Part shown: positions 45,717 to 54,077 of the stretch, one piece after another
Layout: every line of letters begins with the position of its first letter
Numbering within the stretch: position 1 is the first letter of the stretch
The notes under the pieces: generated by a model
What the model was told of the DNA's origin: nothing
Seen by the model: the letters and a program-made list of their open reading frames with translations, nothing else
The model's database searches: none
Position numbers and translations under genes: made by a program
Assembly (NCBI RefSeq): GCF_021991835.1
Contig: NZ_JAHDAU010000003.1
Location: forward strand, 248,001 to 312,000
Length of the DNA stretch: 64,000 nt
Reading direction: 5' to 3'
Source of the DNA: Polaribacter sargassicola
GTDB taxonomy: Bacteria; Bacteroidota; Bacteroidia; Flavobacteriales; Flavobacteriaceae

Positions 45717-46331
45717 ATGCACGTTGCAATTGCAGGAAATATTGGTGCGGGTAAAACCACACTAACAAAACTTTTAGCCAAACATTTTAATTGGAAACCA
45801 CATTACGAGTCTGTTGATGAAAATCCTTATTTAGATGATTTTTATACAGAAATGGAGCGTTGGTCTTTTAACTTACAAGTTTATTTCTTAAATAGTCGTT
45901 TTCGTCAGGTTTTAGAGTTAAGAGAATCTGGAGAAAACATTATTCAAGATAGAACAATTTATGAAGACGCTCATATTTTTGCACCTAACTTACATGCAAT
46001 GGGGTTAATGACAAATAGAGATTACAGCAATTACAGCTCTTTATTTGAATTGATGGAAAACTTGGTAAAACCACCAGATTTATTAATTTATTTACGTGCA
46101 GATATTTCTACTTTAGTAGGGCAAATACACAAACGCGGTAGAGATTATGAAAACTCTATTAGCATAGATTATTTAAGTAGATTAAACGAACGTTATGAAG
46201 CGTGGATATCTACCTACACGAAAGGTAAATTATTAGTTATTGATGTTGATAATTTAGATTTTGTAACAAATCAAGAAGATTTAGGTTATATAATAGACAG
46301 AATAGATTCACAAATTAATGGGTTATTTTAA
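45717..46331 (+). CDS. deoxynucleoside kinase
   Basis: A 204-aa cytoplasmic kinase of the dAK/dGK/TK2 type that phosphorylates deoxynucleosides. The P-loop is GNIGAGKTT (7-15). It also has ENPYLDDFY, the DRTIYEDAHIFAP region (with the D-R pair of the family) and the LID-type stretch HKRGRDYE. It belongs to salvage metabolism. It is a single gene with a terminator 46 bases after the stop. Confidence 0.93.
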   Translation: MHVAIAGNIGAGKTTLTKLLAKHFNWKPHYESVDENPYLDDFYTEMERWSFNLQVYFLNSRFRQVLELRESGENIIQDRTIYEDAHIFAPNLHAMGLMTNRDYSNYSSLFELMENLVKPPDLLIYLRADISTLVGQIHKRGRDYENSISIDYLSRLNERYEAWISTYTKGKLLVIDVDNLDFVTNQEDLGYIIDRIDSQINGLF

Positions 46332-46377
46332 AGTTTAAATAGAATAACAAATAATTAGAAGAAATTAATATAAAAAT

Positions 46378-46407
46378 AAAAGAGACCGTTAACACGGTCT
46401 CTTTTTT
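46378..46407. terminator. intrinsic terminator between convergent genes
   Basis: Arms AAAAGAGACCGT (46378-46389) and its complement (46394-46405) with a 4-base loop and a T tail. It can serve the kinase gene and, on the other strand, the MscS operon. Confidence 0.88.
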
Positions 46408-46443
46408 CATATACATAGTCCCCCAACCATATACAAACTATTA

Positions 46444-47283
46444 TTAATCAATTATTTCTACTTTACTATCTACTATTTCTTTAATTGGTAAAATCACTTT
46501 TCCTTTTGTTGTCATTAATACAACACATATATTATCAATTCTGTAAACTACACCTTCTAAACCATTAATAATAACCTTATCTCCTTCTTGCATGTTTTTT
46601 CTGGTATAAAAACCAAATAGCAATCTTTTAATTACATCTCTTGCTCCTAAACCAAAAGCAATTGTAAAAGAAGCTAAAATAGCACCAAGAATTATAGATA
46701 AGTTACTAGTAATTAAATCTGTATTAATACCTGCTTGATTAAGAGCAGTAACACTTACTATTATACTTATTAGATAAAAAGAAATGTTGCCTACTAAATT
46801 TCCACCTGTTATTTCTAAAGATTTAAACATAGTAATTAAGGCCTTTTTAACCAAATTAGCTACATAAACACCTAAAGCAAAAATTATTAGAGCACTTATT
46901 AATTTTGGTAAATATCCTATTACATTACTTAACTGTTCAGAAACCATTCTTAAGCCTAACAGTTCTGAACCTATTATTATAAATACAAGAATTAGAATCC
47001 ATTTTATGGATGTTATAATAATTTTAGTTGGCTGTATTTTTAGAGAAGATTCTCCAAAGATTTCATTAACATGAAGTTTTTCTGGCAAACTATCTATCTT
47101 AGTATAACCTAATGCTTTTTTTACGATAAACAATAGAAACTTTATTAATAACCACCCGATTATAAAAAAGATTAAACCTTTTAATAATTGAGGTAAAAAA
47201 TCTAAAAAGTTTTTCCAAAGATTTTGCAAAAAACTAAAATCTACATCAGATTTAAGGCTTGTAAACAATAATATATTTTTCAT
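46444..47283 (-). CDS. MscS-type small-conductance mechanosensitive channel
   Basis: A 279-aa inner-membrane channel with three to four helices (about 27-50, 75-100, 115-140, 150-180), then the MscS pore-lining helix (SIILGAILASFTIAFGLGARDVIKRLLFG) and a short beta domain ending in EGVVYRIDNICVVLMTTKGKVILPIKEI. The ATG at 47283 is used; an upstream TTG extension would overlap the preceding small gene. The C-terminal vestibule is shorter than in E. coli MscS. The channel releases solutes on osmotic downshock. It is the last gene of the ECF sigma operon, 4 bases after the small gene. Confidence 0.9.
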   Translation of the reverse strand: MKNILLFTSLKSDVDFSFLQNLWKNFLDFLPQLLKGLIFFIIGWLLIKFLLFIVKKALGYTKIDSLPEKLHVNEIFGESSLKIQPTKIIITSIKWILILVFIIIGSELLGLRMVSEQLSNVIGYLPKLISALIIFALGVYVANLVKKALITMFKSLEITGGNLVGNISFYLISIIVSVTALNQAGINTDLITSNLSIILGAILASFTIAFGLGARDVIKRLLFGFYTRKNMQEGDKVIINGLEGVVYRIDNICVVLMTTKGKVILPIKEIVDSKVEIID

Positions 47284-47287
47284 TACT

Positions 47288-47473
47288 TTATTTTTTTTTC
47301 TTAGAAGTATCAAGACTAAACAAATCTCCAACTGTATCAGGGTATTTTACTAAAAATAAGTCGGCAATATCTAACGTTAACTTAATAGCGTCAATATCAC
47401 CTAATACCTTTTCTTTTAGAACATCTGGTACACTATGATGATGTATTATTTTTTTAAAAGGATTATTATCCAT
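47288..47473 (-). CDS. small acidic/basic protein of the sigma-MscS operon
   Basis: A 61-aa soluble protein with MDNNPFKKIIHHHSVPDVLKEKVLGDIDAI near the N-terminus and a Lys tail (KKKK). It has no membrane segment, so it is not a classical membrane anti-sigma factor. It is located 2 bases after the sigma gene and 4 bases before the channel gene, in the same direction, which strongly suggests a real gene. Its function is unknown; a soluble sigma partner is one option. Confidence 0.7.
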   Translation of the reverse strand: MDNNPFKKIIHHHSVPDVLKEKVLGDIDAIKLTLDIADLFLVKYPDTVGDLFSLDTSKKKK

Positions 47474-47475
47474 AA

Positions 47476-48045
47476 TTACAACTCTTCATAAGTTCTTAGA
47501 ACTTTCTGTTTAGCTCGTTTAATTCTCATTTTAACAGCACTCTCTCCTATTTTTAAAAACTCTTGAATTTCTTTAATTGTCATATCATCTTGATACTTCA
47601 TTAGAAGAATCATTTTTTCTGACGGATCAATCATTGTTAAAACTTTTGCTAATTTTTCCGATTTTAACTCGAACAAAGTAGCATCATCTATATCATCATA
47701 AACATTTTCATCTTTTATCTGATCCGTGACAACCGTAATTTTTTCTTTTTTCTTGTGGCCATTTCTTTGAACATAATTTACACAGAAATTATATGTAAAA
47801 GAATACAACCATGTAGAAAATTTAGAATTCCCTTTAAAAGTTCTTAATTTAACAAATAATCGAATAAAAACATCATGCGTTAAATCTTCTGCTTCTTCTT
47901 TACTTTTTGAAAAACCATAACACTTATTGTACACAACTTTAGAAAATCTATCATATAAAATTGCAAACAAATGTGTATTATTTGTTTCTACAATTTTAAA
48001 GACTAAATCTTCGTCACTTAAAGTTTTAACGTCTACAGCTTTCAA
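47476..48045 (-). CDS. ECF-type RNA polymerase sigma factor
   Basis: A 189-aa sigma-70-family protein. Region 2 is AILYDRFSKVVYNKCY...KEEAEDLTHDVFIRLF and FSTWLYSFTYNFCVNYVQR (about 26-95), a charged linker runs to about 130, and region 4 is MTIKEIQEFLKIGESAVKMRIKRAKQKV (about 150-180). It controls promoters of a special regulon. A GTGACTT-N15-GTCTTAA arrangement just upstream could be its own promoter. It is the first gene of the operon with the small protein and MscS. Confidence 0.93.
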   Translation of the reverse strand: MKAVDVKTLSDEDLVFKIVETNNTHLFAILYDRFSKVVYNKCYGFSKSKEEAEDLTHDVFIRLFVKLRTFKGNSKFSTWLYSFTYNFCVNYVQRNGHKKKEKITVVTDQIKDENVYDDIDDATLFELKSEKLAKVLTMIDPSEKMILLMKYQDDMTIKEIQEFLKIGESAVKMRIKRAKQKVLRTYEEL

Positions 48046-48055
48046 TTAGATACTT

Positions 48056-48084
48056 TTAAGACACAAAAAAACTTAATAAGTCAC
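48056..48084 (-). promoter_or_regulatory. candidate ECF autoregulatory promoter
   Basis: On the minus strand GTGACTT (48078-48084) and GTCTTAA (48056-48062) are separated by 15 bases, a layout like ECF promoters (GGAACTT-N15/16-TCTGA type). The sigma ATG is 11 bases downstream. Based on two short strings only. Confidence 0.35.
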
Positions 48085-48327
48085 AACTTTTGTAAAAAAA
48101 AAGTTAATTAGAAGATTTATATCGATGAATGGTAATAAATAAGTTTTAAACACTATTAATTGTATTATTATTAATTTAATTCATAAAAAAATACAAATAA
48201 TAACAAACACCTATTAACAAACAACTTAAAATATTTTTTTAATTGAAATTATTTTAAAAAAAACTTTAATTATTAGAAAAGAAAGCTACTAAGATTACAA
48301 ATAATCTTTATACAATTACTAATTAAT

Positions 48328-48335
48328 TACCTTTG
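48328..48335 (+). promoter_or_regulatory. -7 box of rpe
   Basis: TACCTTTG fits TAnnTTTG, with TTTA at 48307-48310, 17 bases upstream. The ATG of rpe is 22 bases downstream. Confidence 0.5.
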
Positions 48336-48356
48336 CAAAAACACAATAATAAACTA

Positions 48357-49013
48357 ATGAGTAATTTACTTGCACCTTCAATTTTAGCAGCAGATTTTGC
48401 TAACTTACAACGAGACATAGAAATGGTTAATAATAGTGAAGCAGACTGGTTTCACATAGATATTATGGACGGTGTTTTTGTGCCAAATATTTCTTTTGGA
48501 ATGCCGGTTTTAAAAGCAATTACTAAACATGCTACCAAAACAATAGATGTACATTTAATGATTGTAAATCCAGATCAATACATACAAACATTTGCAGATT
48601 TAGGAGCCGATATTTTAACTGTACATTATGAAGCTTGTACGCATTTACACAGAACAATACAAGCAATAAAATCAACAGGAATGAAAGCTGGTGTTGCTTT
48701 AAATCCGCATACACCAATTGCAGTTTTAGAAGACATTATTACAGACTTAGATTTAGTTTGTATTATGAGTGTAAATCCTGGTTTTGGTGGACAATCTTTT
48801 ATAGAAAACACATATAAAAAAGTAAACCAATTAAAACACTTAATAGAATTTACAGAATCTGATTGCCAAATAGAAATTGATGGTGGTGTTACCAACCAAA
48901 ATGCCAATGCTTTAATTGAAGCTGGCGCTAATGTTTTAGTAGCTGGTAGTTTTGTTTTTGGTGCAGAAAACCCTACAGAAACTATTGCCAACTTAAAAAA
49001 TATTATCGCCTAA
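48357..49013 (+). CDS. rpe: ribulose-phosphate 3-epimerase
   Basis: A 218-aa TIM-barrel enzyme of the pentose phosphate pathway that interconverts ribulose-5-P and xylulose-5-P. Blocks are LLAPSILAADFANLQRD (4-20), WFHIDIMDGVFVPNISFG (with the metal-binding His and Asp), TIDVHLMI, VHYEA, MSVNPGFGGQSF and EIDGGVT with the catalytic Asp. The ATG at 48357 gives the family N-terminus; an upstream in-frame TTG was rejected, as it overlaps the -7 box. The next gene starts on the base after the stop. Confidence 0.96.
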   Translation: MSNLLAPSILAADFANLQRDIEMVNNSEADWFHIDIMDGVFVPNISFGMPVLKAITKHATKTIDVHLMIVNPDQYIQTFADLGADILTVHYEACTHLHRTIQAIKSTGMKAGVALNPHTPIAVLEDIITDLDLVCIMSVNPGFGGQSFIENTYKKVNQLKHLIEFTESDCQIEIDGGVTNQNANALIEAGANVLVAGSFVFGAENPTETIANLKNIIA

Positions 49014-50369
49014 TTGCTATATAGTATTATAGACATAGAAACCACAGGAAATGGATATAAAGGTTCTAAAATAACCGAAATATCCATTTTTATTTTTGAT
49101 GGAAAAAATATTGTTAATGAGTTTACTTCTTTGGTAAATCCAGAGCAAAATATTCCTGTATTTATTACCAATCTTACAGGTATTACAAATGCGATGGTAA
49201 GAAATGCTCCTAAATTTTATGAGATTGCCAAAAAAGTAGCAGAAATAACAGAAGACACTATTTTTGTAGCACACAATGTAAACTTCGATTACAATATTAT
49301 TCATGAAGAATTTAAAAACTTAGGTTTTAATTTTAAGCGAAAAAAATTATGCACTGTTCGTTTATCTAGAAAAATTATGCCAGGCTTAAATTCTTATAGT
49401 TTAGGTAATATTTGTAGTTACGAAAACATACCTATTAACGGAAGACACAGAGCCAAAGGAGACGCAGAAGCTACTACAGAATTGTTTAAAAGATTGATAG
49501 AAAGAGATGATAATTTTATAATTAACTCATTCTTAAATCCAAAATCTAGACAAGCCACTTTACCACCTCTTTTAGATAAAAAGATAGTTGATAATTTACC
49601 AGAAACTTTTGGTGTTTACTATTTTAAAAACACCGAAAAAAAAATTATTTATATTGGTAAAGCTAATAATATAAAACAACGCGTTATTAGTCATTTTTAC
49701 GATAAAAAGAAAAAAGAACAAACCATGTGTTTAGAAATTGCTGATGTTTCTTTTACAAAAACTGGTAGCGAGTTGTTGGCTCTTTTGCATGAATCTGCAG
49801 AAATTAAACACTTTTATCCAAAATTTAATAGAGCTCAAAGAAGAGCTAATGAAGCTATTGGTCTTTTTTCTTATGAAGATCAAAAAGGCATTATTCATTT
49901 AGCATATAATCGTTTAAAATTGATTTCTAATCCTTTGACAAAATATTACAATGTTTCTGAAGCTAGAAATCATTTAGAAACTTTATGCAAAGAGTTTAAA
50001 TTGTGTCCTAAATATTGTCATTTACAAACAAATGTATCTAGTTGTTTTCATTATCAAATTAAAGAATGTAAAGGAGTTTGTTGTGATAAAGAAGCTATAA
50101 TTGATTATAATTTAAGAGTAAAAAAAGCAATTAAATCAATAGGTATTGGTGCCGAAAATTTAGTTATCAAAGAAAAAGGAAGGACTAAGAATGAAATTGG
50201 TTTTGCTCTAATTTTAAATGGAATTTACAAAGGTTTTGGTTTTATGGATATTGATCAAAATAAGCTATTAAAAACCCCAGAAGATTATCAATTTTTTGTG
50301 GAACCTAAAAAGGATAATAAAGATATTCATAGAATAATTTCTGCATACATAAAAAAAGAGGCTTCATAG
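49014..50369 (+). CDS. DnaQ-like exonuclease fused to a UvrC-type GIY-YIG nuclease
   Basis: The 451-aa product starts at TTG directly after the rpe stop. Residues 1-165 are a DEDD 3'-5' exonuclease: IDIETTG (6-12), VAHNVNFDYN and the final HRAKGDAEAT with Asp. Residues about 195-280 are a GIY-YIG domain: FGVYYFKN...IYIGKANNIKQRVISHF with the catalytic Arg, and LLHESAEIKHFYP with the catalytic Glu. A C-terminal region has several Cys (LCPKYCHL, CFHYQIKECKGVCC). The same fusion is known in other bacteria as a Cho/UvrC-like repair protein. Both nuclease sites look intact, so DNA repair is likely. Confidence 0.9.
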   Translation: MLYSIIDIETTGNGYKGSKITEISIFIFDGKNIVNEFTSLVNPEQNIPVFITNLTGITNAMVRNAPKFYEIAKKVAEITEDTIFVAHNVNFDYNIIHEEFKNLGFNFKRKKLCTVRLSRKIMPGLNSYSLGNICSYENIPINGRHRAKGDAEATTELFKRLIERDDNFIINSFLNPKSRQATLPPLLDKKIVDNLPETFGVYYFKNTEKKIIYIGKANNIKQRVISHFYDKKKKEQTMCLEIADVSFTKTGSELLALLHESAEIKHFYPKFNRAQRRANEAIGLFSYEDQKGIIHLAYNRLKLISNPLTKYYNVSEARNHLETLCKEFKLCPKYCHLQTNVSSCFHYQIKECKGVCCDKEAIIDYNLRVKKAIKSIGIGAENLVIKEKGRTKNEIGFALILNGIYKGFGFMDIDQNKLLKTPEDYQFFVEPKKDNKDIHRIISAYIKKEAS

Positions 50370-50380
50370 AAACCTCTTTT
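50354..50380 (+). terminator. hairpin at the end of the exonuclease gene
   Basis: AAAAGAGG (50354-50361) pairs with CCTCTTTT (50373-50380). The left arm lies inside the last codons, which is compact but allowed. Few T residues follow, so strength is uncertain. Confidence 0.5.
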
Positions 50381-50690
50381 AGTACTAACTAACCAAAATA
50401 AAAACCACTATAATTTCTCGATCAAGTATTTTACTAAAACTTACAGTAACAGCTATAATACTGTAAGACTTTTCTTTTACTTGAGTTACGTGAAATTCTT
50501 CTTTAAAAGCAATTCTAATACATTTTTAAAACGTATAAAACAACTATTGTATCTTTAGATATAAATTAGACAAAAACATCTAATAGTCAAACAAATAAAC
50601 CTTATTCTATCTGCCAATTTATATCTTTAATACTAGTACAAATTTCAAAAAAAAGAAGTACTAAAAAAATGATTTATGTCATATTATTGG
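50370..50690. other. intergenic region with a long two-part hairpin
   Basis: No ORF or promoter of note. A stem of 9 bp (CTTACAGTA 50440-50448 with TACTGTAAG 50459-50467) is nested in a second 7-bp stem (TCAAGTA 50422-50428 with TACTTGA 50478-50484), and A/T-rich sequence that can partly pair lies between them. The rest is AT-rich sequence without visible signals. Confidence 0.65.
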
Positions 50691-51884
50691 TTAAATAACG
50701 TTCAATTTTTTACCAACTTTAATAAATGCATTAATAGCTTTATCTAAATGTTCTTTTGAATGAGAAGCAGATAGTTGAACTCTAATCCTTGCTTTATCTT
50801 TAGGTACAACTGGGTAAAAGAATCCTATTACATAAATACCTTCTTCTAACAAAGCATTTGCCATATCTTGAGATAATTTTGCATCGTATAACATTACTGG
50901 TACTATTGCTGCATCAGCTCCTACCAAATCAAAACCAGCAGCTTCCATATTTGTTCTAAAATATTTTGTGTTTTCTTCTAATTTATCTCGAAGCGAAGTA
51001 TCTTTTTCTAATATTTCAAAAACTTTTAAAGAGGCACCTACAATAGCTGGCGCTAATGAATTTGAAAATAAATAAGGTCTAGAACGCTGACGAAGCATTT
51101 CTATAATTTCTTTTTTACCAGTTGTAAAACCTCCCATTGCACCACCTAATGCTTTACCTAAAGTTCCTGTAATAATATCAACTCTACCTAAAACATTTTT
51201 TAACTCTATGGTGCCTCTTCCTGTTTTACCTATAAAACCAGAAGCATGACATTCATCAACCATTACAAGTGCATCATATTTATCTGCTAAATCACAAATT
51301 TTATCTAACTGAGCTACAACCCCATCCATAGAAAAAACACCATCTGTAACAATAATTTTAAAACGATGATTTTGTTTATTTGCTTCTATAAGATTAGCCT
51401 CTAAAGCTTCCATATCATTATTAGCATACCTATAACGTGCTGCTTTACACAAACGTACACCATCTATAATTGAAGCATGATTTAAAGAATCTGAAATAAT
51501 TGCATCTTCTTTTGTTAAAAGTGGCTCAAAAACACCACCATTAGCATCAAAAGCAGCAGCATATAAAATAGTATCTTCACAATGAAAAAATGAAGCTATT
51601 TTTGCCTCTAAATCTTTATGTATATCTTGTGTACCACAAATAAAACGAACAGAAGACATCCCGAAACCATGTGAATCCATAGTGTCTTTTGCAGCTTGAA
51701 TAACTTCTTTATTATCTGATAATCCTAAATAATTATTAGCACAAAAATTGATTACTTTTTCGCCTGTTGAAATTTCAATTTCTACATTTTGCGGTGTTGT
51801 TATAATACGCTCTTCTTTAAACAAACCATCATTCTTAATCGTTTGTATTTCTTTCTTTAAAACTTCTTTAATGCTTCCGTACAT
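50691..51884 (-). CDS. kbl: glycine C-acetyltransferase (2-amino-3-ketobutyrate CoA ligase)
   Basis: A 397-aa PLP enzyme that splits 2-amino-3-ketobutyrate with CoA to glycine and acetyl-CoA. It has [10 protein letters not shown] (near 47-56), [35 protein letters not shown] and the PLP-Lys in [14 protein letters not shown] (near 239-252). Kbl and other alpha-oxoamine synthases are similar, but the threonine dehydrogenase gene 9 bases upstream decides for Kbl. It is the second gene of a threonine degradation operon. Confidence 0.95.
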   Translation of the reverse strand: MYGSIKEVLKKEIQTIKNDGLFKEERIITTPQNVEIEISTGEKVINFCANNYLGLSDNKEVIQAAKDTMDSHGFGMSSVRFICGTQDIHKDLEAKIASFFHCEDTILYAAAFDANGGVFEPLLTKEDAIISDSLNHASIIDGVRLCKAARYRYANNDMEALEANLIEANKQNHRFKIIVTDGVFSMDGVVAQLDKICDLADKYDALVMVDECHASGFIGKTGRGTIELKNVLGRVDIITGTLGKALGGAMGGFTTGKKEIIEMLRQRSRPYLFSNSLAPAIVGASLKVFEILEKDTSLRDKLEENTKYFRTNMEAAGFDLVGADAAIVPVMLYDAKLSQDMANALLEEGIYVIGFFYPVVPKDKARIRVQLSASHSKEHLDKAINAFIKVGKKLNVI

Positions 51885-51893
51885 ACTATTTTT

Positions 51894-52844
51894 TTAAACG
51901 CTAACTAAATTATAATACTTTTTCAAATTTTTCATCATTTCTGCAGACATTGTATCTAAATTATATTTTGGTTGCCAACCCCAATCTTCTCTTGCTTGAG
52001 AGTCATCAATACTTTTTGGCCAAGAATTTGCAATTTCTTGTCTAAAATCTGGTGTATAAGTTATTTTAAAATCAGGATTTATCTTTTTTATAGACTCATA
52101 TATTTGCATTGGACTAAAACTCATACCAGATAAATTATAAGAAGTTCTAACTTTTATATTTTCTTTTGGTGCAGCCATCAACTCTAAAGTAGCTCTAATA
52201 GCATCCTCCATAAAAATCATTGGCAATGTAGTAGAAGGCTCTAAAAAGCAATCAAATCTTTCATTTTTTACTGCATTATGATAAATACTTACAGCGTAAT
52301 CTGTGGTTCCGCCACCCGGCAAAGATTGATAACCAATTACACCTGGATATCTTACAGAACGAATATCTAAACCATATTTTTTATAATAATAGTTTGCCCA
52401 GTTTTCTCCTGCCGCCTTACTCATACCATACACCGTTAATGGTGTTAAGTTTGGAAATTGAGGAGTGTTAATATATTCAATATCTTCACCAAAAACAGCA
52501 ATAGAACTAGGATAAAAAACTTTTTTTACCCCATTTAATCTAGAAGATTCAAATACATTAAACAATGTATTCATATTAATATTCCAAGTATTTAAAGGAT
52601 TTGATTCTCCTTTTGCAGACAAAATTGCTACTAAATGATATACTTGCGTTATTTTATTTTTAGAAATACAATAATTAACAGCATCAAAATTTGTAGCGTC
52701 TAAAATTTCGAAAACGCCATCATAATTATCACTAATACTTATATCTGAAGCTATTACATTTTGTATTCCATATTTTTTTTGCAATGCTTTTGTTAGTACA
52801 ACACCTAGCTGACCACTTGCTCCTGTTATTAAAATTTTCTCCAT
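51894..52844 (-). CDS. L-threonine 3-dehydrogenase, SDR/epimerase type
   Basis: A 316-aa NAD-dependent enzyme of the extended SDR family. The NAD site is LITGASGQLGVVL (4-16). A catalytic Tyr and Lys lie in YGMSKAAGE (near 137-145), with PSSIAVFG (Ser) before it. The pairing with kbl supports threonine oxidation to 2-amino-3-ketobutyrate; this SDR type is unrelated to the zinc-dependent Tdh of E. coli. The ATG at 52844 gives the Rossmann start, and a 19-codon hydrophobic extension upstream was rejected. Confidence 0.92.
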   Translation of the reverse strand: MEKILITGASGQLGVVLTKALQKKYGIQNVIASDISISDNYDGVFEILDATNFDAVNYCISKNKITQVYHLVAILSAKGESNPLNTWNINMNTLFNVFESSRLNGVKKVFYPSSIAVFGEDIEYINTPQFPNLTPLTVYGMSKAAGENWANYYYKKYGLDIRSVRYPGVIGYQSLPGGGTTDYAVSIYHNAVKNERFDCFLEPSTTLPMIFMEDAIRATLELMAAPKENIKVRTSYNLSGMSFSPMQIYESIKKINPDFKITYTPDFRQEIANSWPKSIDDSQAREDWGWQPKYNLDTMSAEMMKNLKKYYNLVSV

Positions 52845-52862
52845 AATAAAGATATATAAGAA

Positions 52863-52891
52863 CAAATTTAAAAATAAGCGAACTAAAACAA
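52863..52891 (-). promoter_or_regulatory. promoter of the threonine degradation operon
   Basis: On the minus strand TAAATTTG (52863-52870) fits TAnnTTTG, and a TTG at 52889-52891 lies 18 bases upstream. The start codon is 18 bases downstream. It faces the divergent Lrp gene across a 168-base AT-rich gap. Confidence 0.5.
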
Positions 52892-53012
52892 GTAAAAACA
52901 CTTATATATAAAATAAATTAAGTAATTTTATCTTATTTTGATGTAAAAATCAAAAAAAATAACTTTTAAAAATATATTTTACACTTAAAAAAAGTAATTT
53001 TTACTGCTTAAT

Positions 53013-53474
53013 ATGGACAAACTAGATGAAATTGATCTTAAAATTTTAAGGATTCTTCAAAAAAACTCTAAGCAAACAACTAAAGAAGTTGCAAAAGCAC
53101 TTAATTTAACATCCTCACCAGTTTATGAACGTATAAAACAATTAGAAAATAAAGGTTATATAAAAAAATATGTTGCAATACTTAACAAAGATTATTTAAA
53201 CAAATCTATCACAGCTATTTGCATGGTTTCATTACGCTATCATAATGAAGGTTTTATTGATAAATTTGAGCAGCAAGTAAAAAACCTTAAAGAAGTTCAA
53301 GAATGTTATCACATGGCTGGAAAAGTTGATTTTTTTTTAAAAATTAACTTAGAAAGTTTAAGTGATTATCATGAATTTGTTCGTTTAAAGTTATCTAAAA
53401 TTGAAAATATAGGAATTTTAGAGAGTTATTTTGTTCTAAAAGAAATATCATCTACTACAGAATATGATATATAA
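53013..53474 (+). CDS. Lrp/AsnC-family transcriptional regulator
   Basis: A 153-aa protein: N-terminal winged HTH (LDEIDLKILRILQKNSKQTTKEVAKALNL, S/T-rich recognition helix SSPVYERIKQLE) and a C-terminal amino-acid-sensing RAM domain (about 70-145). It is divergent from the threonine operon, so it probably responds to threonine or glycine/leucine and controls that operon (inference). Confidence 0.93.
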   Translation: MDKLDEIDLKILRILQKNSKQTTKEVAKALNLTSSPVYERIKQLENKGYIKKYVAILNKDYLNKSITAICMVSLRYHNEGFIDKFEQQVKNLKEVQECYHMAGKVDFFLKINLESLSDYHEFVRLKLSKIENIGILESYFVLKEISSTTEYDI

Positions 53475-53476
53475 AA

Positions 53477-53513
53477 AAAATCACCTAATAAAAATTTAGA
53501 TGATTTTATATTT
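53477..53513. terminator. terminator shared by the Lrp gene and tRNA-Arg
   Basis: Arms 53477-53488 and 53496-53507 (core ATCACCTAA/TTAGATGAT) around a 7-base loop. The lone C/A mismatch on the plus strand becomes a G-U pair in minus-strand RNA, and T-runs follow on both strands, so it can serve the convergent Lrp gene and the tRNA. Confidence 0.8.
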
Positions 53514-53517
53514 TTTG

Positions 53518-53591
53518 TGACTCCAGCAGGATTCAAACCTGCAACCCTCAGAGCCGAAATCTGATATTCTATTCAGTTGAACTATGGAGCC
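53518..53591 (-). tRNA. tRNA-Arg (anticodon TCG)
   Basis: A 74-base cloverleaf on the minus strand: acceptor stem GGCTCCA/TGGAGTC (one G-U pair), D stem GTTC/GAAT, anticodon stem TCAGA/TCTGA with loop TTTCGGC (anticodon TCG), 5-base variable loop, and T stem GCAGG/CCTGC with loop TTTGAAT. The discriminator is A, and CCA is not encoded. Cys-free arginine identity element C35 is present. The D loop has GA in place of G18-G19, and the T loop has T at position 56 in place of C; together they can form an A19-U56 pair. It lies 18 bases downstream of the yqeY-like gene and is probably read from that transcript. Confidence 0.93.
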
Positions 53592-53609
53592 TTAACCATT
53601 TTAATTAAA

Positions 53610-54059
53610 CTACATTAAATTCTTTTTTACTAATGTAGAAATTGTTTTTCCATCTGCTTGTCCTGCTAATTCTTTAGAAACAACACCCATTACTTTTCCC
53701 ATATCTTTCATACCAGATGCACCAACTTTGGCTATTGTTGCAATTACTACTTTTTCAATTTCTTCTTCAGATAAAGCTTCTGGTAAAAATTGCTCTAAAA
53801 CCGCTAATTCTGCTAATTCTGGTGCAGCTAAATCTTCTCTACCTTGTTTTACAAAAATAGCAGCACTATCTTTTCTTTGCTTAACTTGCTTTTGTATAAT
53901 TTTTAATTCTGTTTCTGCAGATAATTCTTCTTGTACACCTGTTTCTGTTTTTGCTAATAAAAAAGCAGATTTAACAGCTCTTAAAGCTTGTAAAGCAACA
54001 GTATCTTTTGCTTTCATTGCTTCCTTCATTTTATCCATTACTTGTTTTTGCAAACTCAT
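53610..54059 (-). CDS. GatB/YqeY-domain protein
   Basis: A 149-aa helical protein: MKEAMKAKDTVALQALRAVKSA (11-32), QRKDSAAIFVKQGREDLA, EQFLPEALSEEEI and the C-terminal GKVMGVVSKELAGQADGKTIS typical of YqeY. The same domain forms the tail of the GatB subunit of the tRNA amidotransferase. Its role as a separate protein is unknown. Its neighbour, 18 bases downstream, is tRNA-Arg. Confidence 0.93.
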   Translation of the reverse strand: MSLQKQVMDKMKEAMKAKDTVALQALRAVKSAFLLAKTETGVQEELSAETELKIIQKQVKQRKDSAAIFVKQGREDLAAPELAELAVLEQFLPEALSEEEIEKVVIATIAKVGASGMKDMGKVMGVVSKELAGQADGKTISTLVKKNLM

Positions 54060-54077
54060 ATTATAAATTTTAATTAA

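Larger units (their letters stand above)
48046..48356. other. AT-rich divergent intergenic region
   Basis: Between the sigma gene (minus) and rpe (plus). It is extremely A/T-rich, with poly-A/T runs and no convincing ORF. It holds the candidate ECF promoter at 48056-48084 (minus) and the rpe -7 box at 48328-48335 (plus). Nothing else stands out. Confidence 0.8.

Noticed and set aside
48626..48991. 121-codon open frame on the minus strand
   Set aside because: Antisense to rpe, which is fully conserved.
50660..50690. Hairpin behind kbl as a terminator
   Set aside because: Only a 4-bp ATGA/TCAT stem with a T-run on the minus strand; too weak to call.
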